In this document: piece by piece, positions 13,662 through 22,317 of the stretch
Numbering within the stretch: the first letter of the stretch is position 1
Layout of the letters: each line of letters opens with the position of its first letter
Assembly (NCBI GenBank): GCA_011524905.1
Contig: WTJI01000043.1
Coordinates: 1 to 45,389 of the forward strand
Length of the DNA stretch: 45,389 nt
Direction: 5' to 3'
Origin: Flavobacteriales bacterium
GTDB lineage: Bacteria > Bacteroidota > Bacteroidia > Flavobacteriales > Flavobacteriaceae
Position numbers and translations under genes: made by a program
The notes under the pieces: model-generated
Seen by the model: only the letters and a program-made list of their open reading frames with translations
The model's database searches: none
Told to the model about the DNA's origin: nothing

Positions 13662-16450
13662 TTCATTGATGCTTCTAACTTGTTTTTGAGAAAGTAGCCG
13701 GTATGTGATTTTTTGATTTTTGCAATTGCTTCAGGTGTTCCTTGTCCCACAAGATTTCCGCCTGCATCGCCTGCTTCAGGCCCCAATTCAATCACATAAT
13801 CGGCACATTTTATCAGATCTAGGTTGTGTTCAACGACCAAAATACTGTGTCCTTTTTCGATTAGGGCTTCGAAAGACACCAACAGTTTTCGAATATCATG
13901 AAAATGCAAGCCCGTGGTGGGTTCGTCAAAAATAAAAAGTAATTTTTCAGCAGTATTCCCTCGACCAATAAATGAAGCCAGCTTGATCCGCTGCGCTTCT
14001 CCACCAGAAAGTGTGGCAGATGATTGACCTAGCGTGATGTAGCCCAAGCCAACTTGCTGCAAGGGATATAATTTTTTGACCAAACGTTTTTCTCCCTCTT
14101 TTTCAAACAATGTAATGGCATCATCTACCGTCATATGCAAAAGTTCGTCGATAGAAATACCATGATACCGAACTTCACGAATTTCTTTTTTAAATCGTTT
14201 GCCTTTACATTGTTCACACGGCAAGACTACATCTGCCATAAATTGCATTTCAATAGTCACAACCCCCTCGCCTTTACATTGATCACAGCGCCCGCCATCG
14301 ACATTAAACGAAAAATGCTTGGCTTGATAATTACGCTGCTTTGACAGCGTTTGTTTGGCATATAATGCTCGAATATCGTCATATGCTTTGATATAGGTTA
14401 CAGGATTGGATCGGGAGGAACGACCAATCGGATTTTGATCGATAAATTCTACACCTGCTATGGCATCCAAGTCTCCTTCCAGTGCAGTAAATTCTCCTGG
14501 CTTTTCTGTGTAAATATCAAAACTGCGCAGCAAAGCAGGATAGAGGATTTTTTTTACCAGGGTTGATTTACCACTACCCGAAACACCCGTTACAACAGAC
14601 AACCCCCCCAGAGGTATAGTAACATCAATGTTTTTGAGATTGTTTTCACGTGCGCCAACTATTTGAAGTGTTTTTTTATTGTTCTTACGGGTAACTGGAA
14701 GCGGAATTTCTTGCTTTCCTGTTAAGTATTGAGCTGTTAGGCTATCTGTTTTTTTTACTTCTTCGAGTGTGCCTTCAGCAACAATTTCGCCACCTAAGCT
14801 TCCAGCTTCAGGACCCAAATCAACCACGCGATCTGCAGCTTGCATAATTTCTTCGTCATGCTCCACCACAATAACTGTATTGCCTAAATCCCGTAATCGT
14901 TTCAGCACACCAATCAATCGCTCGTTGTCTTTGGAATGCAGGCCAATGGAAGGCTCATCCAGTATATACATGGACCCAACCAAACTACTCCCTAATGATG
15001 TGGCCAGATTGATTCGTTGTGACTCACCACCCGACAGGGTATTTGATTTCCGATTCAAAGTCAGATAACCCAGTCCAACATCTAACATAAAGCTGATACG
15101 ATTCCTAATTTCCTGGAGCAAACGATCAGCTACAGCGGTTTGATGAGGAGTTAATGAAAGTTTATCAAAAAACAATTGCAATTCCGTTAGTGGCAACTGA
15201 AGAAGTTCAGATAAATTTTTCCCATCAATTTTAACATAATTGGCTTCAGTTCGCAATCGGCTGCCCTTACATTGATGACACAATGTTTTGCCGCGGTACC
15301 GAGACAGCAGCACTCGGTTTTGAATTTTATAGTTTTTTGACTCTATCTTTTTAAAAAATTGATCAATCCCAGTAAAATAGGAATTACCTTTCCAGAGGAG
15401 TTCTTTTTCCTCTGAGGACAATTCAAAGTAGGGGCGATGAATGGGAAAGTCAAACTGATAGGCGTTGTCTATCAATTTATGATAATGTTTCTTATATCCA
15501 GTGCCTCTCCAAGGGGCAATTGCATGATCATAGATGGATAAACTTGTATCGGGCACCACCAAGTCAGGATCAATTCCGATTAAATCTCCAAAGCCTTCAC
15601 AAGTCCGACAAGCCCCATGTGGGTTATTAAAACTAAACAAATGAACACCAGGGGTAATGAAATTCATCCCATCGCGTTCAAAAGCATTTGAAAAAGATAA
15701 ACGTTTGTTTTCATTTAAGAAAAATAATGAGCATTTGCCATTCCCCTCATAAAATGCTATTTCTATGGCATCAGACAGGCGCTGGTAAAAATCTTCTTCT
15801 TGTCGAACAACAATCCGATCGATTATCAGTTCATAAGGATCCTCAGGCGGTATGTCTAATTGATCTAAACGCAGTACTTTGCCAGCAGCGTAAATGCGAC
15901 TAAATCCTTGCTGCTTTATGATTTTAAATATTTCATCTGGGGAGCGTTTTTTGTTGTTGAGTACAGGGGCCAAAAGCAATAATTTTTCGCCTTCTTCCAG
16001 CTTTTTTATTGGCTTTAGTACATCTGAAACAGTGTCTTTTTGAACAACTTCATTTGAAATGGGGGAGTAGGTAACACCGATTCGTGCAAATAACAATTTG
16101 AGGTAGTCGTAGATTTCAGTTCGTGTGCCTACTGTTGATTTTGGGTTGGAAGTGTTTACTTTTTGCTCTACTGCAATAGCTGGCGCAATCCCTCTAATCT
16201 GATCAACCTTAGGTTTGTTGAGCCGCCCCATAAATTGACGCGCATAAGAAGAAAGACTTTCAACATAACGGCGCTGTCCTTCCGCATAAAGCGTGTCAAA
16301 GGCGAGTGAAGATTTCCCAGAACCCGAAAGACCAGTGATTACAATCAACTGATTTCTAGGAAGCGCCACAGATACGTTTTTAAGGTTGTGGAGTTGCGCC
16401 CCCTCAATTATGATATAGTGCTTTGGGTCTAATTCCTGCAAGTTTTTCAT
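13658..16450 (-). CDS. uvrA: Excinuclease ABC subunit A
   Basis: A 930-aa UvrA, the damage-recognition ATPase of nucleotide excision repair, which loads UvrB on DNA. Both ABC modules are complete: Walker [10 protein letters not shown] and G-V-S-G-S-G-K-S-T, signatures [10 protein letters not shown] and [10 protein letters not shown], and Walker B with I-L-D-E-P-S and I-F-D-E-P-T. The second zinc module is intact (C-D-Q-C, 19 residues, C-E-Q-C). In the first module only C-R-T-C-E-G-F-G remains as a clear pair; the usual C-P-x-C-G partner is replaced by F-E-R-D-G. A good TTTG-N18-TATTTTTG promoter lies just upstream. Confidence 0.97.
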   Translation of the reverse strand: MKNLQELDPKHYIIIEGAQLHNLKNVSVALPRNQLIVITGLSGSGKSSLAFDTLYAEGQRRYVESLSSYARQFMGRLNKPKVDQIRGIAPAIAVEQKVNTSNPKSTVGTRTEIYDYLKLLFARIGVTYSPISNEVVQKDTVSDVLKPIKKLEEGEKLLLLAPVLNNKKRSPDEIFKIIKQQGFSRIYAAGKVLRLDQLDIPPEDPYELIIDRIVVRQEEDFYQRLSDAIEIAFYEGNGKCSLFFLNENKRLSFSNAFERDGMNFITPGVHLFSFNNPHGACRTCEGFGDLIGIDPDLVVPDTSLSIYDHAIAPWRGTGYKKHYHKLIDNAYQFDFPIHRPYFELSSEEKELLWKGNSYFTGIDQFFKKIESKNYKIQNRVLLSRYRGKTLCHQCKGSRLRTEANYVKIDGKNLSELLQLPLTELQLFFDKLSLTPHQTAVADRLLQEIRNRISFMLDVGLGYLTLNRKSNTLSGGESQRINLATSLGSSLVGSMYILDEPSIGLHSKDNERLIGVLKRLRDLGNTVIVVEHDEEIMQAADRVVDLGPEAGSLGGEIVAEGTLEEVKKTDSLTAQYLTGKQEIPLPVTRKNNKKTLQIVGARENNLKNIDVTIPLGGLSVVTGVSGSGKSTLVKKILYPALLRSFDIYTEKPGEFTALEGDLDAIAGVEFIDQNPIGRSSRSNPVTYIKAYDDIRALYAKQTLSKQRNYQAKHFSFNVDGGRCDQCKGEGVVTIEMQFMADVVLPCEQCKGKRFKKEIREVRYHGISIDELLHMTVDDAITLFEKEGEKRLVKKLYPLQQVGLGYITLGQSSATLSGGEAQRIKLASFIGRGNTAEKLLFIFDEPTTGLHFHDIRKLLVSFEALIEKGHSILVVEHNLDLIKCADYVIELGPEAGDAGGNLVGQGTPEAIAKIKKSHTGYFLKNKLEASMN

Positions 16451-16462
16451 AGCATCAATTCA

Positions 16463-16492
16463 CAAAAATACGACATCCTACTGGCTGTCAAA
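16463..16492 (-). promoter_or_regulatory. Bacteroidetes-type promoter of uvrA
   Basis: On the minus strand TTTG (16489-16492), an 18-base spacer, then TATTTTTG (16463-16470), with the start codon 12 bases on. This is the best match in the window to the TTTG / TAnnTTTG promoter. Confidence 0.6.
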
Positions 16493-16602
16493 TTTTTTAT
16501 TTCAAAAAAAGTATGCTATATTGCAACAAATTATCTGCCTATACAGCAAGAATACTTTTAAAATTTTGTTTTATCCCGCACAGCACAACTGCTGTTTAAA
16601 AG

Positions 16603-16610
16603 TATTTTTG
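16603..16610 (+). promoter_or_regulatory. TAnnTTTG box of the sigma factor gene
   Basis: TATTTTTG ends two bases before the ATG at 16613, implying a leaderless or almost leaderless message if it is the -7 element. Confidence 0.45.
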
Positions 16611-16612
16611 TT

Positions 16613-17203
16613 ATGTCACAAACCACACCCAATTATACCGATGACGCCCCTTTAGTATCAGAATACCTCAATGGTAATGAGTGGGCATTAGAAAAACTAA
16701 TCAACAGACATCAGCAACGTATCTTTAATTTTATATACTCAAAGGTGCACAATCGTGATACCACAGAAGATATATTTCAAGATACCTTCATTAAGGTCAT
16801 AAAAACCCTTAAGAACGGACAATACAATGAAGAGGGTAAGTTTTTACCCTGGGTGATGCGGATTGCGCATAATTTGGTCATAGATCATTTTAGAAAGAGC
16901 AATCGCATTCCAAAATTTGAGAATAGCGATGATTTCGATATTTTTCAATTTATCAGCGATGGTTCCATCAATGCAGAAGATGCTATGGTCACTGATCAGA
17001 TTGTCACCGATCTGCAAAAGCTTGTACTTGAGCTGCCAGAAGATCAGCGCGAAGTGCTGATGATGCGGGTTTACAGAGAAATGAGTTTTAAGGAAATTGC
17101 CGAATCAACAGGCGTTAGTATCAATACTGCCTTAGGGCGTATGCGGTATGCCATCATTAACCTACGTAAGTTGATCGAAGAAAATGAAATTGTTTTATCA
17201 TAA
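16613..17203 (+). CDS. RNA polymerase sigma factor, ECF type
   Basis: A 196-aa sigma-70 family protein. Region 2 spans about residues 25-95 (H-Q-Q-R-I-F-N-F-I-Y-S-K, D-I-F-Q-D-T-F-I-K-V and the W-V-M-R-I-A-H-N-L-V-I-D-H-F-R DNA-melting helix). Region 4 is at about 138-190 (L-P-E-D-Q-R-E-V-L-M-M-R with the helix-turn-helix F-K-E-I-A-E-S-T-G-V-S-I-N-T-A). Regions 1.1 and 3 are absent, as in ECF factors. No anti-sigma gene with a membrane helix follows; instead a 51-aa soluble protein starts 46 bases later. Targets are unknown. Confidence 0.93.
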   Translation: MSQTTPNYTDDAPLVSEYLNGNEWALEKLINRHQQRIFNFIYSKVHNRDTTEDIFQDTFIKVIKTLKNGQYNEEGKFLPWVMRIAHNLVIDHFRKSNRIPKFENSDDFDIFQFISDGSINAEDAMVTDQIVTDLQKLVLELPEDQREVLMMRVYREMSFKEIAESTGVSINTALGRMRYAIINLRKLIEENEIVLS

Positions 17204-17249
17204 ATACAATAAAACTTAATTTTTTGCGTTCAAACTAAAACTACAATTA

Positions 17250-17405
17250 ATGGAAAAAGACTACTCAGCAACAAAAAGCGAATCTACTGCTTGTCCAATT
17301 GCGCCCAGAGAACTGGTCATTAAGCGCATCATGGCTTTTTCAAAGGCCTATGAAGAGCAAAAAACAGAAGCAGCCAAAGACTTACTTGACTCACTCAAGA
17401 ATTAA
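17250..17405 (+). CDS. 51-aa protein following the sigma factor
   Basis: ATG 17250 to TAA 17403-17405. The product begins M-E-K-D-Y-S-A-T-K-S-E-S-T and continues with C-P-I-A-P-R-E-L-V-I-K-R-I-M-A-F-S-K-A-Y, ending in a helical acidic-basic tail. Small proteins of this form follow this sigma factor type in other Flavobacteriia, as far as I recall. No domain is known. It has one cysteine and no membrane helix, and could be a regulator of the sigma factor, which is inference from position. Its last 11 bases overlap the end of the convergent nth gene. Confidence 0.65.
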   Translation: MEKDYSATKSESTACPIAPRELVIKRIMAFSKAYEEQKTEAAKDLLDSLKN

Positions 17406-18054
17406 GCTTTTCTAGTGCTTTTCGAACAAGGGGTCGGCGTCCTATTTTTAGGGTGATCGGGTCTTTTTTTATATTCCATCCTCTGGCAGGAGAATATTCC
17501 CTGCCGTACCAAATGATTTGCAAATGCAAGTCATTCCACTTTTCCTCTGGGAAAAGTCTTTTTGCGTCTCTTTCTGTTTGTGTAACATTCTTTCCATTAC
17601 TAAACCCCCAGCGATACAATAAGCGATGAATATGGGTGTCTACTGGGAAAGCAGGTATCCCAAATGCTTGTGAAAGTACCACAGCTGCTGTTTTGTGTCC
17701 TACCGCTGGAAGCGATTCTAAATCCTCGTAATTTTGCGGGACCTTACCCCCGTGTTTTGCAAGTAATATTTTTGAAAGGCCATGAATTCCTTTTGATTTC
17801 ATAGGAGAAAGACCCACTGGGCGAATGATATCTCGAATTTGTTCAACGCTCAATTTGACCATATCTTCTGGGGTACGGGCTTTTGCAAACAGTAACGGAG
17901 TGATCTGATTCACTCTCACGTCTGTACTCTGGGCAGACAATAAAACAGCAATAAGCAGGGTGTAGGGGTCTGTGTGATCCAAGGGTATCGGAATTTCTGG
18001 ATAGAGTTCCTCCAGGGTTTTTATCACAAATTCTACTTTTTCTTTTTTTAGCAT
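17395..18054 (-). CDS. nth: Endonuclease III, lacking the iron-sulfur cluster
   Basis: A 219-aa DNA glycosylase/AP lyase of base excision repair, acting on oxidised pyrimidines. The helix-hairpin-helix L-P-A-V-G-H-K-T-A-A-V-V contains the catalytic lysine K121, and the catalytic aspartate is D139 in F-P-V-D-T-H. The region that in most Nth proteins carries four cysteines for a 4Fe-4S cluster reads W-Y-G-R-E-Y-S-P-A-R-G-W-N-I-K-K, and the whole protein has no cysteine at all. Start ATG 18054. It is convergent with the 51-aa gene and divergent from bcp. Confidence 0.9.
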   Translation of the reverse strand: MLKKEKVEFVIKTLEELYPEIPIPLDHTDPYTLLIAVLLSAQSTDVRVNQITPLLFAKARTPEDMVKLSVEQIRDIIRPVGLSPMKSKGIHGLSKILLAKHGGKVPQNYEDLESLPAVGHKTAAVVLSQAFGIPAFPVDTHIHRLLYRWGFSNGKNVTQTERDAKRLFPEEKWNDLHLQIIWYGREYSPARGWNIKKDPITLKIGRRPLVRKALEKLNS

Positions 18055-18058
18055 TGTT

Positions 18059-18066
18059 TATTTTTG
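18059..18066 (+). promoter_or_regulatory. TAnnTTTG box of bcp
   Basis: TATTTTTG lies 25 bases before the bcp ATG. The -33 side is a T-rich tract without a clear TTTG at standard spacing. Confidence 0.4.
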
Positions 18067-18091
18067 TTAAGAACAAAGAAAATAAATTGCT

Positions 18092-18547
18092 ATGAATACT
18101 TTACAAGTGGGTGCTACTTTACCCGAATTTTCAGTAACAGACCAAGATGGTAACGTAAGAAAACACACCGATTACCACAATCAGAAATTGGTAGTATTTT
18201 TCTATCCCAAGGCCAATACCCCTGGCTGTACGGCAGAGGCCTGTGATTTACGGGATCACTATGCTGAACTCCAAGCAGCTGGCTATGCCTTGTTGGGCGT
18301 AAGTGCCGATAGTGAAAAAAAACAGAAAAACTTTGCGACTAAATACGATTTTCCCTTTCCACTGTTGGCTGATGAAGACAAGGCTGTTATTGAAGCTTTT
18401 GGGGTTTGGGGGCCAAAAAAGTTTATGGGTCGTGAGTTTGACGGTATCCATCGAAAAACCTTTGTGTTTGATGCTTCAGGGGTCTGTGAAAGAGTGATTG
18501 ATAAAGTAAAGACGAAACAACACGCCGCACAGATTTTGGAGGGGTAG
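18092..18547 (+). CDS. bcp: Thioredoxin-dependent peroxiredoxin Bcp
   Basis: A 151-aa peroxiredoxin of the BCP/PrxQ class, which reduces hydrogen peroxide and organic peroxides with thioredoxin. The active site is P-K-A-N-T-P-G-C-T-A-E-A-C: the first Cys is peroxidatic and the Cys five residues later is the resolving Cys of the atypical 2-Cys type. The F-Y-P-K core and the L-L-A-D-E-D-K segment are typical. It is a single gene with its own promoter box, followed by a palindrome at 18627-18645. Confidence 0.95.
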   Translation: MNTLQVGATLPEFSVTDQDGNVRKHTDYHNQKLVVFFYPKANTPGCTAEACDLRDHYAELQAAGYALLGVSADSEKKQKNFATKYDFPFPLLADEDKAVIEAFGVWGPKKFMGREFDGIHRKTFVFDASGVCERVIDKVKTKQHAAQILEG

Positions 18548-18626
18548 TCGGTGCGTATTTGCCTAGTAGGACCGTTTAGAGAGCATTATTGCACATCGGT
18601 AGTTATAGCCAGTACTTTTACTCTTC

Positions 18627-18645
18627 AACCTTAAATCTTAAGGTT
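18627..18645. terminator. Perfect inverted repeat downstream of bcp
   Basis: AACCTTAA-ATC-TTAAGGTT is a perfect 8-bp stem with a 3-base loop, 80 bases after the bcp stop. It is AT-rich and lacks a T-run, so it may be a weak terminator or a protein-binding palindrome. Otherwise I see nothing in 18548-18788. Confidence 0.3.
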
Positions 18646-18788
18646 AACTAAACAATTATTCCAAAAAAAAATCTGTCTCAAAATATTTTTGTTGAAATGG
18701 GAGCCACGGAATAAAAATAGTTGAATACTAAGATGGACATTGTAAAAGAAGCCAACAACGTCACATAAAAGTATCATTCAAAATTAAT

Positions 18789-19535
18789 TTAGCTGTCTTT
18801 CTGCAACGCTTCCCACATCCGTTTGACTTGCAAGTCGCCAAAGCCATAGAAGGGAAGCCTTTGCTGAAAAGCTTGAAAAACAGGGCCAAAGGCATCGGTG
18901 TCCAATTCTGCTATAATACCTTTCAGGGTTTCTTGTGGCAGGCCTAAATTACCATCCTTTGGCAAGCGATCCAAATGGGCTTTTATGGCTTTTTTAACAG
19001 GCTCATGTTCCGCATCCAAACTTTGAGCAAGGGATTGTAATTGATCCGTAGCTGCATTGACATAGGCTGGCCAGAGTTCACAAAGTAAGGAGGGGAGGGG
19101 AATGGGCTTTTTGGCAGCATATAGTTTTTCTAGGGCTGCTGTGGTGTAAGTAGAAAAACCATAGGGTGAACGCTTATCTGGACGTACTTCATAAATGCTA
19201 CAGTCGTGTCGGTTTTGAAGCAGGTACAGCACAAACCATTTGTTTACCTGACAAAACAAATCATCTTCAAACCACAAATGGATCTCAGCTGCTGGGGGTA
19301 TTTGAAGAAGTTGTTTGAATTGTGAGGCAGAATCACGCTGATATTCTTTTGGGGTACAGACCTTGTAACTTTCGGATAAGAATTGAGCCCGTAGTTCGAA
19401 CAGCGCCTTAAGTGAGCTGGTTGTTACGGGACCGTCCACCAAACATTCCCTAGCGACAATTCGAGTGCCTGCTATTGCTGTTGGAAATTTTTCCAAAAGG
19501 GCATCACCGTTGAGTATATGAAAAGGCCCTTTCAA
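18789..19535 (-). CDS. DUF1835 domain protein
   Basis: A 248-aa soluble protein. The N-terminus H-I-L-N-G-D-A-L-L and the following C-L-V-D-G-P are the marks of the DUF1835 domain; the middle contains I-H-L-W-F-E-D-D-L-F-C-Q, also conserved in that family. The function of the domain is not known. The gene follows the conserved 19.5-21.0 kb gene after eight bases in the same direction, so the two are probably cotranscribed. Confidence 0.8.
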   Translation of the reverse strand: MKGPFHILNGDALLEKFPTAIAGTRIVARECLVDGPVTTSSLKALFELRAQFLSESYKVCTPKEYQRDSASQFKQLLQIPPAAEIHLWFEDDLFCQVNKWFVLYLLQNRHDCSIYEVRPDKRSPYGFSTYTTAALEKLYAAKKPIPLPSLLCELWPAYVNAATDQLQSLAQSLDAEHEPVKKAIKAHLDRLPKDGNLGLPQETLKGIIAELDTDAFGPVFQAFQQRLPFYGFGDLQVKRMWEALQKDS

Positions 19536-19543
19536 ATCCGCAT

Positions 19544-21010
19544 TTACTTTTTATAGCCAAACATTTGGTTTTGGATAATCATTTCAGAAATCCCCTCTGG
19601 GAGTTCAGATTCCCAGCCCGAGTCGTTGGCTTTTATTTTGGACAAGATATCACGTGAAAAGATGCTCAAAAAGTCTTCTTCATAATCAAAGATATCCACC
19701 ACCTTACCATTGTATTTAAAGAATTTGTAGAAATCTTTCATTCGAGGATGCAATCGGAGATTGTTGCTGTTGGTGATGGCTCCCGTTTCAAGGTTTTTAG
19801 TTGGGTAAAGGTAAACTTTGAGGTTATTGTAGAACATTTTCCCGAAGGCTTCCAATATCCCACCACTAAGATCGTCGTAATAATCTTCTTTAAAGATCTC
19901 TATAAAGTTGTTGACTCCCATGGATAAGGCCATTTGCTTTTTCGTGTAAGCAGAGAAGTAGTCCACCAAACGGAAATATTCCTTAAAATTAGAAATCATG
20001 ACAATATGACCCAGCGAGCACAATAGTTTGGCCCGGTCCATAAAGTCTTGTTCATCAATTTCTCCTTGTGCCATCAGGTTGGACAAAGTGATTTCAAAAA
20101 TGACAACAGTTTTATTTTCTTCTACATTGGGTTCTTTGAGAAAAATATCCAAGGACTTTTCAAACATGTCTATATTGACCTTGGTTACCGGGCGAAAACT
20201 TCCCCGCAGGGCTAGAATATTCTTCTTGTAGAGGATACGGGCTGGGAGGATATTGTTACCGCTAGAGTCAAACATTACCGCTTCGGTCATTTTGTTTTTG
20301 ACCAATTGCAGACTCATCAATCGGTTGTCGACTTTTTCAAAAAGTGGGCCATTGAAGTTGATGGTGTCAATTTCTATAGCATCTTGATCAATGTAGTCGT
20401 AGAGATATCGGAGTAGTTTTTTGGGTTCTTGGTGCTTGTAAAAGGCACCATACACTAGATTAACCCCCATATAGCCCAGGGCCTCTTGCTGCAGTCTGGC
20501 TTCTGTGTGGTGGAAACGAATATGCAGCATGATTTCGCTGTAGGGCTCGTCTGGTGCCACTTGAAAGCGAATTCCCATCCAGCCGTGCCCTTTGAATTTT
20601 TTAGCAAAATCAATCGTGGCAACAGTGTTGGCTAAGGTGAAGAACATTTTCTCTGGATGCTTTTCTCGGGGGATTCGGTCTTCGAGTAAACGCATTTCAT
20701 GATCCAGCATTTTTCCCAATCGGGTTTCGGTCACATAACGTCCGTCGTCTTCCTCACCGTAGATGATATCGGAAAAGTTTTTATCGTAAGCACTGATGGT
20801 TTTGGCGATAGTTCCAGAGGCCCCTCCAATTCGAAAAAAATGTCGGGCAACTTCTTGGCCGGCGCCAATTTCAGCGAAAGTACCATAGATGTGTTTGTTG
20901 AGATTGATGCGAAGCGCTTTGGCTTCTATGGAGGGCCTGTTTTCAAAGGACTGATCGCCTGGGAGGGATGGACTCATTTGCGTAGTTTCTTCACTCTCAA
21001 AATTACACAT
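19544..21010 (-). CDS. Conserved cytoplasmic protein of unknown function
   Basis: About 488 aa. The frame is open upstream to 21145, but that part overlaps the divergent hydrolase gene and has non-coding composition, so I take ATG 21010 (20977 is an alternative). Residues near 12-60 (A-L-R-I-N-L-N-K-H-I-Y-G-T-F-A-E-I-G-A-G-Q-E) and F-F-R-I-G-G-A-S-G-T-I-A-K-T-I-S-A-Y are strongly conserved in a widespread bacterial family that databases name inconsistently, sometimes as a nicotinate-nucleotide adenylyltransferase. I see no nucleotidyltransferase H-x-G-H motif supporting that name. No signal peptide or membrane helix. Activity is unknown; the downstream partner is a DUF1835 gene. Confidence 0.8.
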   Translation of the reverse strand: MCNFESEETTQMSPSLPGDQSFENRPSIEAKALRINLNKHIYGTFAEIGAGQEVARHFFRIGGASGTIAKTISAYDKNFSDIIYGEEDDGRYVTETRLGKMLDHEMRLLEDRIPREKHPEKMFFTLANTVATIDFAKKFKGHGWMGIRFQVAPDEPYSEIMLHIRFHHTEARLQQEALGYMGVNLVYGAFYKHQEPKKLLRYLYDYIDQDAIEIDTINFNGPLFEKVDNRLMSLQLVKNKMTEAVMFDSSGNNILPARILYKKNILALRGSFRPVTKVNIDMFEKSLDIFLKEPNVEENKTVVIFEITLSNLMAQGEIDEQDFMDRAKLLCSLGHIVMISNFKEYFRLVDYFSAYTKKQMALSMGVNNFIEIFKEDYYDDLSGGILEAFGKMFYNNLKVYLYPTKNLETGAITNSNNLRLHPRMKDFYKFFKYNGKVVDIFDYEEDFLSIFSRDILSKIKANDSGWESELPEGISEMIIQNQMFGYKK

Positions 21011-21031
21011 TTTTATATAGGCACAAATAAT

Positions 21032-21039
21032 TATCTTTG
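21032..21039 (+). promoter_or_regulatory. TAnnTTTG box of the MBL hydrolase gene
   Basis: TATCTTTG ends eight bases before the ATG at 21048, in the 37-base space shared with the divergent gene. Confidence 0.4.
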
Positions 21040-21047
21040 GGAATCGT

Positions 21048-21818
21048 ATGCTAAAAGTCACTTTTTTGGGTACGGGCACCTCACAAGGAATACCGATTAT
21101 TGGGAGCCAACACCCCGTTTGTTTAAGTACCGATAAGCGTGACAAACGTTTGCGCGTATCTGTTTTATTGTCTTGGGATCAATACCATTATGTGATTGAC
21201 TGTGGTCCAGACTTTAGGCAGCAAATGCTGACCCATCCTATTCCTCAGTTAGACGGACTGCTATTGACCCATGAACACGCCGATCACACGGCAGGACTAG
21301 ATGATATTCGCCCCTTTTGTTTTCGGCAGGGTGCTATTCCAATCTATGCCGAAACCCATGTTATTGCAGCCCTTCAAAAGCGCTTTGCCTATATATTTGA
21401 AACTAAAAACAAATACCCTGGCGCCCCTTCGGTGGCGGTACAGGCGATCGACAAAGACACAACTTTTGTGTTAGGCGGGAAGTCTATTACCCCCATCCAG
21501 GTTTGGCATAATCAATTGGCAGTACTCGGCTTTAGGGTCGATAATTTCGCCTATGTTACTGATATTAAAACCATAACAGACGAAGAAAAGAACAAGTTAA
21601 AAAATCTTGATACTTTGGTGTTGAGTGCACTTCGTTTAGAACCCCACCCGATGCACTTGAATTTGGAAGAGGCCCTAGCTTTGATTGAAGACTTAAAGCC
21701 CAAACGCACCTACCTCACTCATATCAGTCATTTATTGGGCTTTCACAAAGCGGTGTCTGAAGGCCTGCCACAAAATGTTTTTTTGGCATATGATAATTTA
21801 GAAGTTTACAGTTCCTAA
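21048..21818 (+). CDS. Metallo-beta-lactamase fold hydrolase, PhnP-like
   Basis: A 256-aa metal-dependent hydrolase. The N-terminus F-L-G-T-G-T-S-Q-G-I-P and the H-E-H-A-D-H metal motif near residue 78 place it with the PhnP / phosphodiesterase branch. Further ligands are D-C-G-P-D-F-R-Q, Y-V-T-D-I-K and the late T-H-I-S-H. Likely cleaves a small phosphodiester in the cytoplasm; the substrate cannot be read from the sequence. The next gene follows after one base. Confidence 0.88.
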   Translation: MLKVTFLGTGTSQGIPIIGSQHPVCLSTDKRDKRLRVSVLLSWDQYHYVIDCGPDFRQQMLTHPIPQLDGLLLTHEHADHTAGLDDIRPFCFRQGAIPIYAETHVIAALQKRFAYIFETKNKYPGAPSVAVQAIDKDTTFVLGGKSITPIQVWHNQLAVLGFRVDNFAYVTDIKTITDEEKNKLKNLDTLVLSALRLEPHPMHLNLEEALALIEDLKPKRTYLTHISHLLGFHKAVSEGLPQNVFLAYDNLEVYSS

Positions 21819-21819
21819 C

Positions 21820-22317
21820 ATGAGAAAGCAAATTTTTTTATATCTCTTTGTTTTTACCCTTTTGATTTTAATTTTTCAATTGGTTAACTCCAACAAAGTA
21901 TTACAAAACTTAGAAAGCGATTGGAGATCCGAAAAAACCGAGCGCAAGCAGTTACAAGATTCCTTGCAACGTCTTCAGGAGCGCTTCGAAGATGAAAGTT
22001 ATTTTTCCTTGTCTCAAAACGAAGGGGCACAACTTTACTATGAAGGGGTTGACTTGACAGATTTGGAATCAAAACTAATGGATGCTATTTACGAAACCAA
22101 TCTGCTACCCAATAATCAAAAACTAGTGCCATTTGCACCCATGGGCGAAGCAGGTTTTTTAATCAATAAAGTCAAGGTATTAAATCACAAATGGGTATTA
22201 GCAGATTTTACGGATGGTTCCTATTGGGGTGAGTTGTTTATGATCTACACACCGCAAAATGACGGTAGTTTTAAGCTGCAAGTACAAGAATCTTTTCTTT
22301 ACCCTTTAGAAAAATAG
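21820..22317 (+). CDS. Membrane-anchored coiled-coil protein
   Basis: A 165-aa protein with an N-terminal membrane helix (I-F-L-Y-L-F-V-F-T-L-L-I-L-I-F-Q-L-V) followed by a short coiled coil (about residues 27-58: L-E-S-D-W-R-S-E-K-T-E-R-K-Q-L-Q-D-S-L) and a C-terminal globular domain rich in aromatic strands. Similar proteins follow MBL hydrolases in other Flavobacteriia, to my recollection, but have no assigned function. Probably cotranscribed with the hydrolase. Its 3' end overlaps the end of the convergent esterase gene by 19 bases. Confidence 0.75.
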   Translation: MRKQIFLYLFVFTLLILIFQLVNSNKVLQNLESDWRSEKTERKQLQDSLQRLQERFEDESYFSLSQNEGAQLYYEGVDLTDLESKLMDAIYETNLLPNNQKLVPFAPMGEAGFLINKVKVLNHKWVLADFTDGSYWGELFMIYTPQNDGSFKLQVQESFLYPLEK

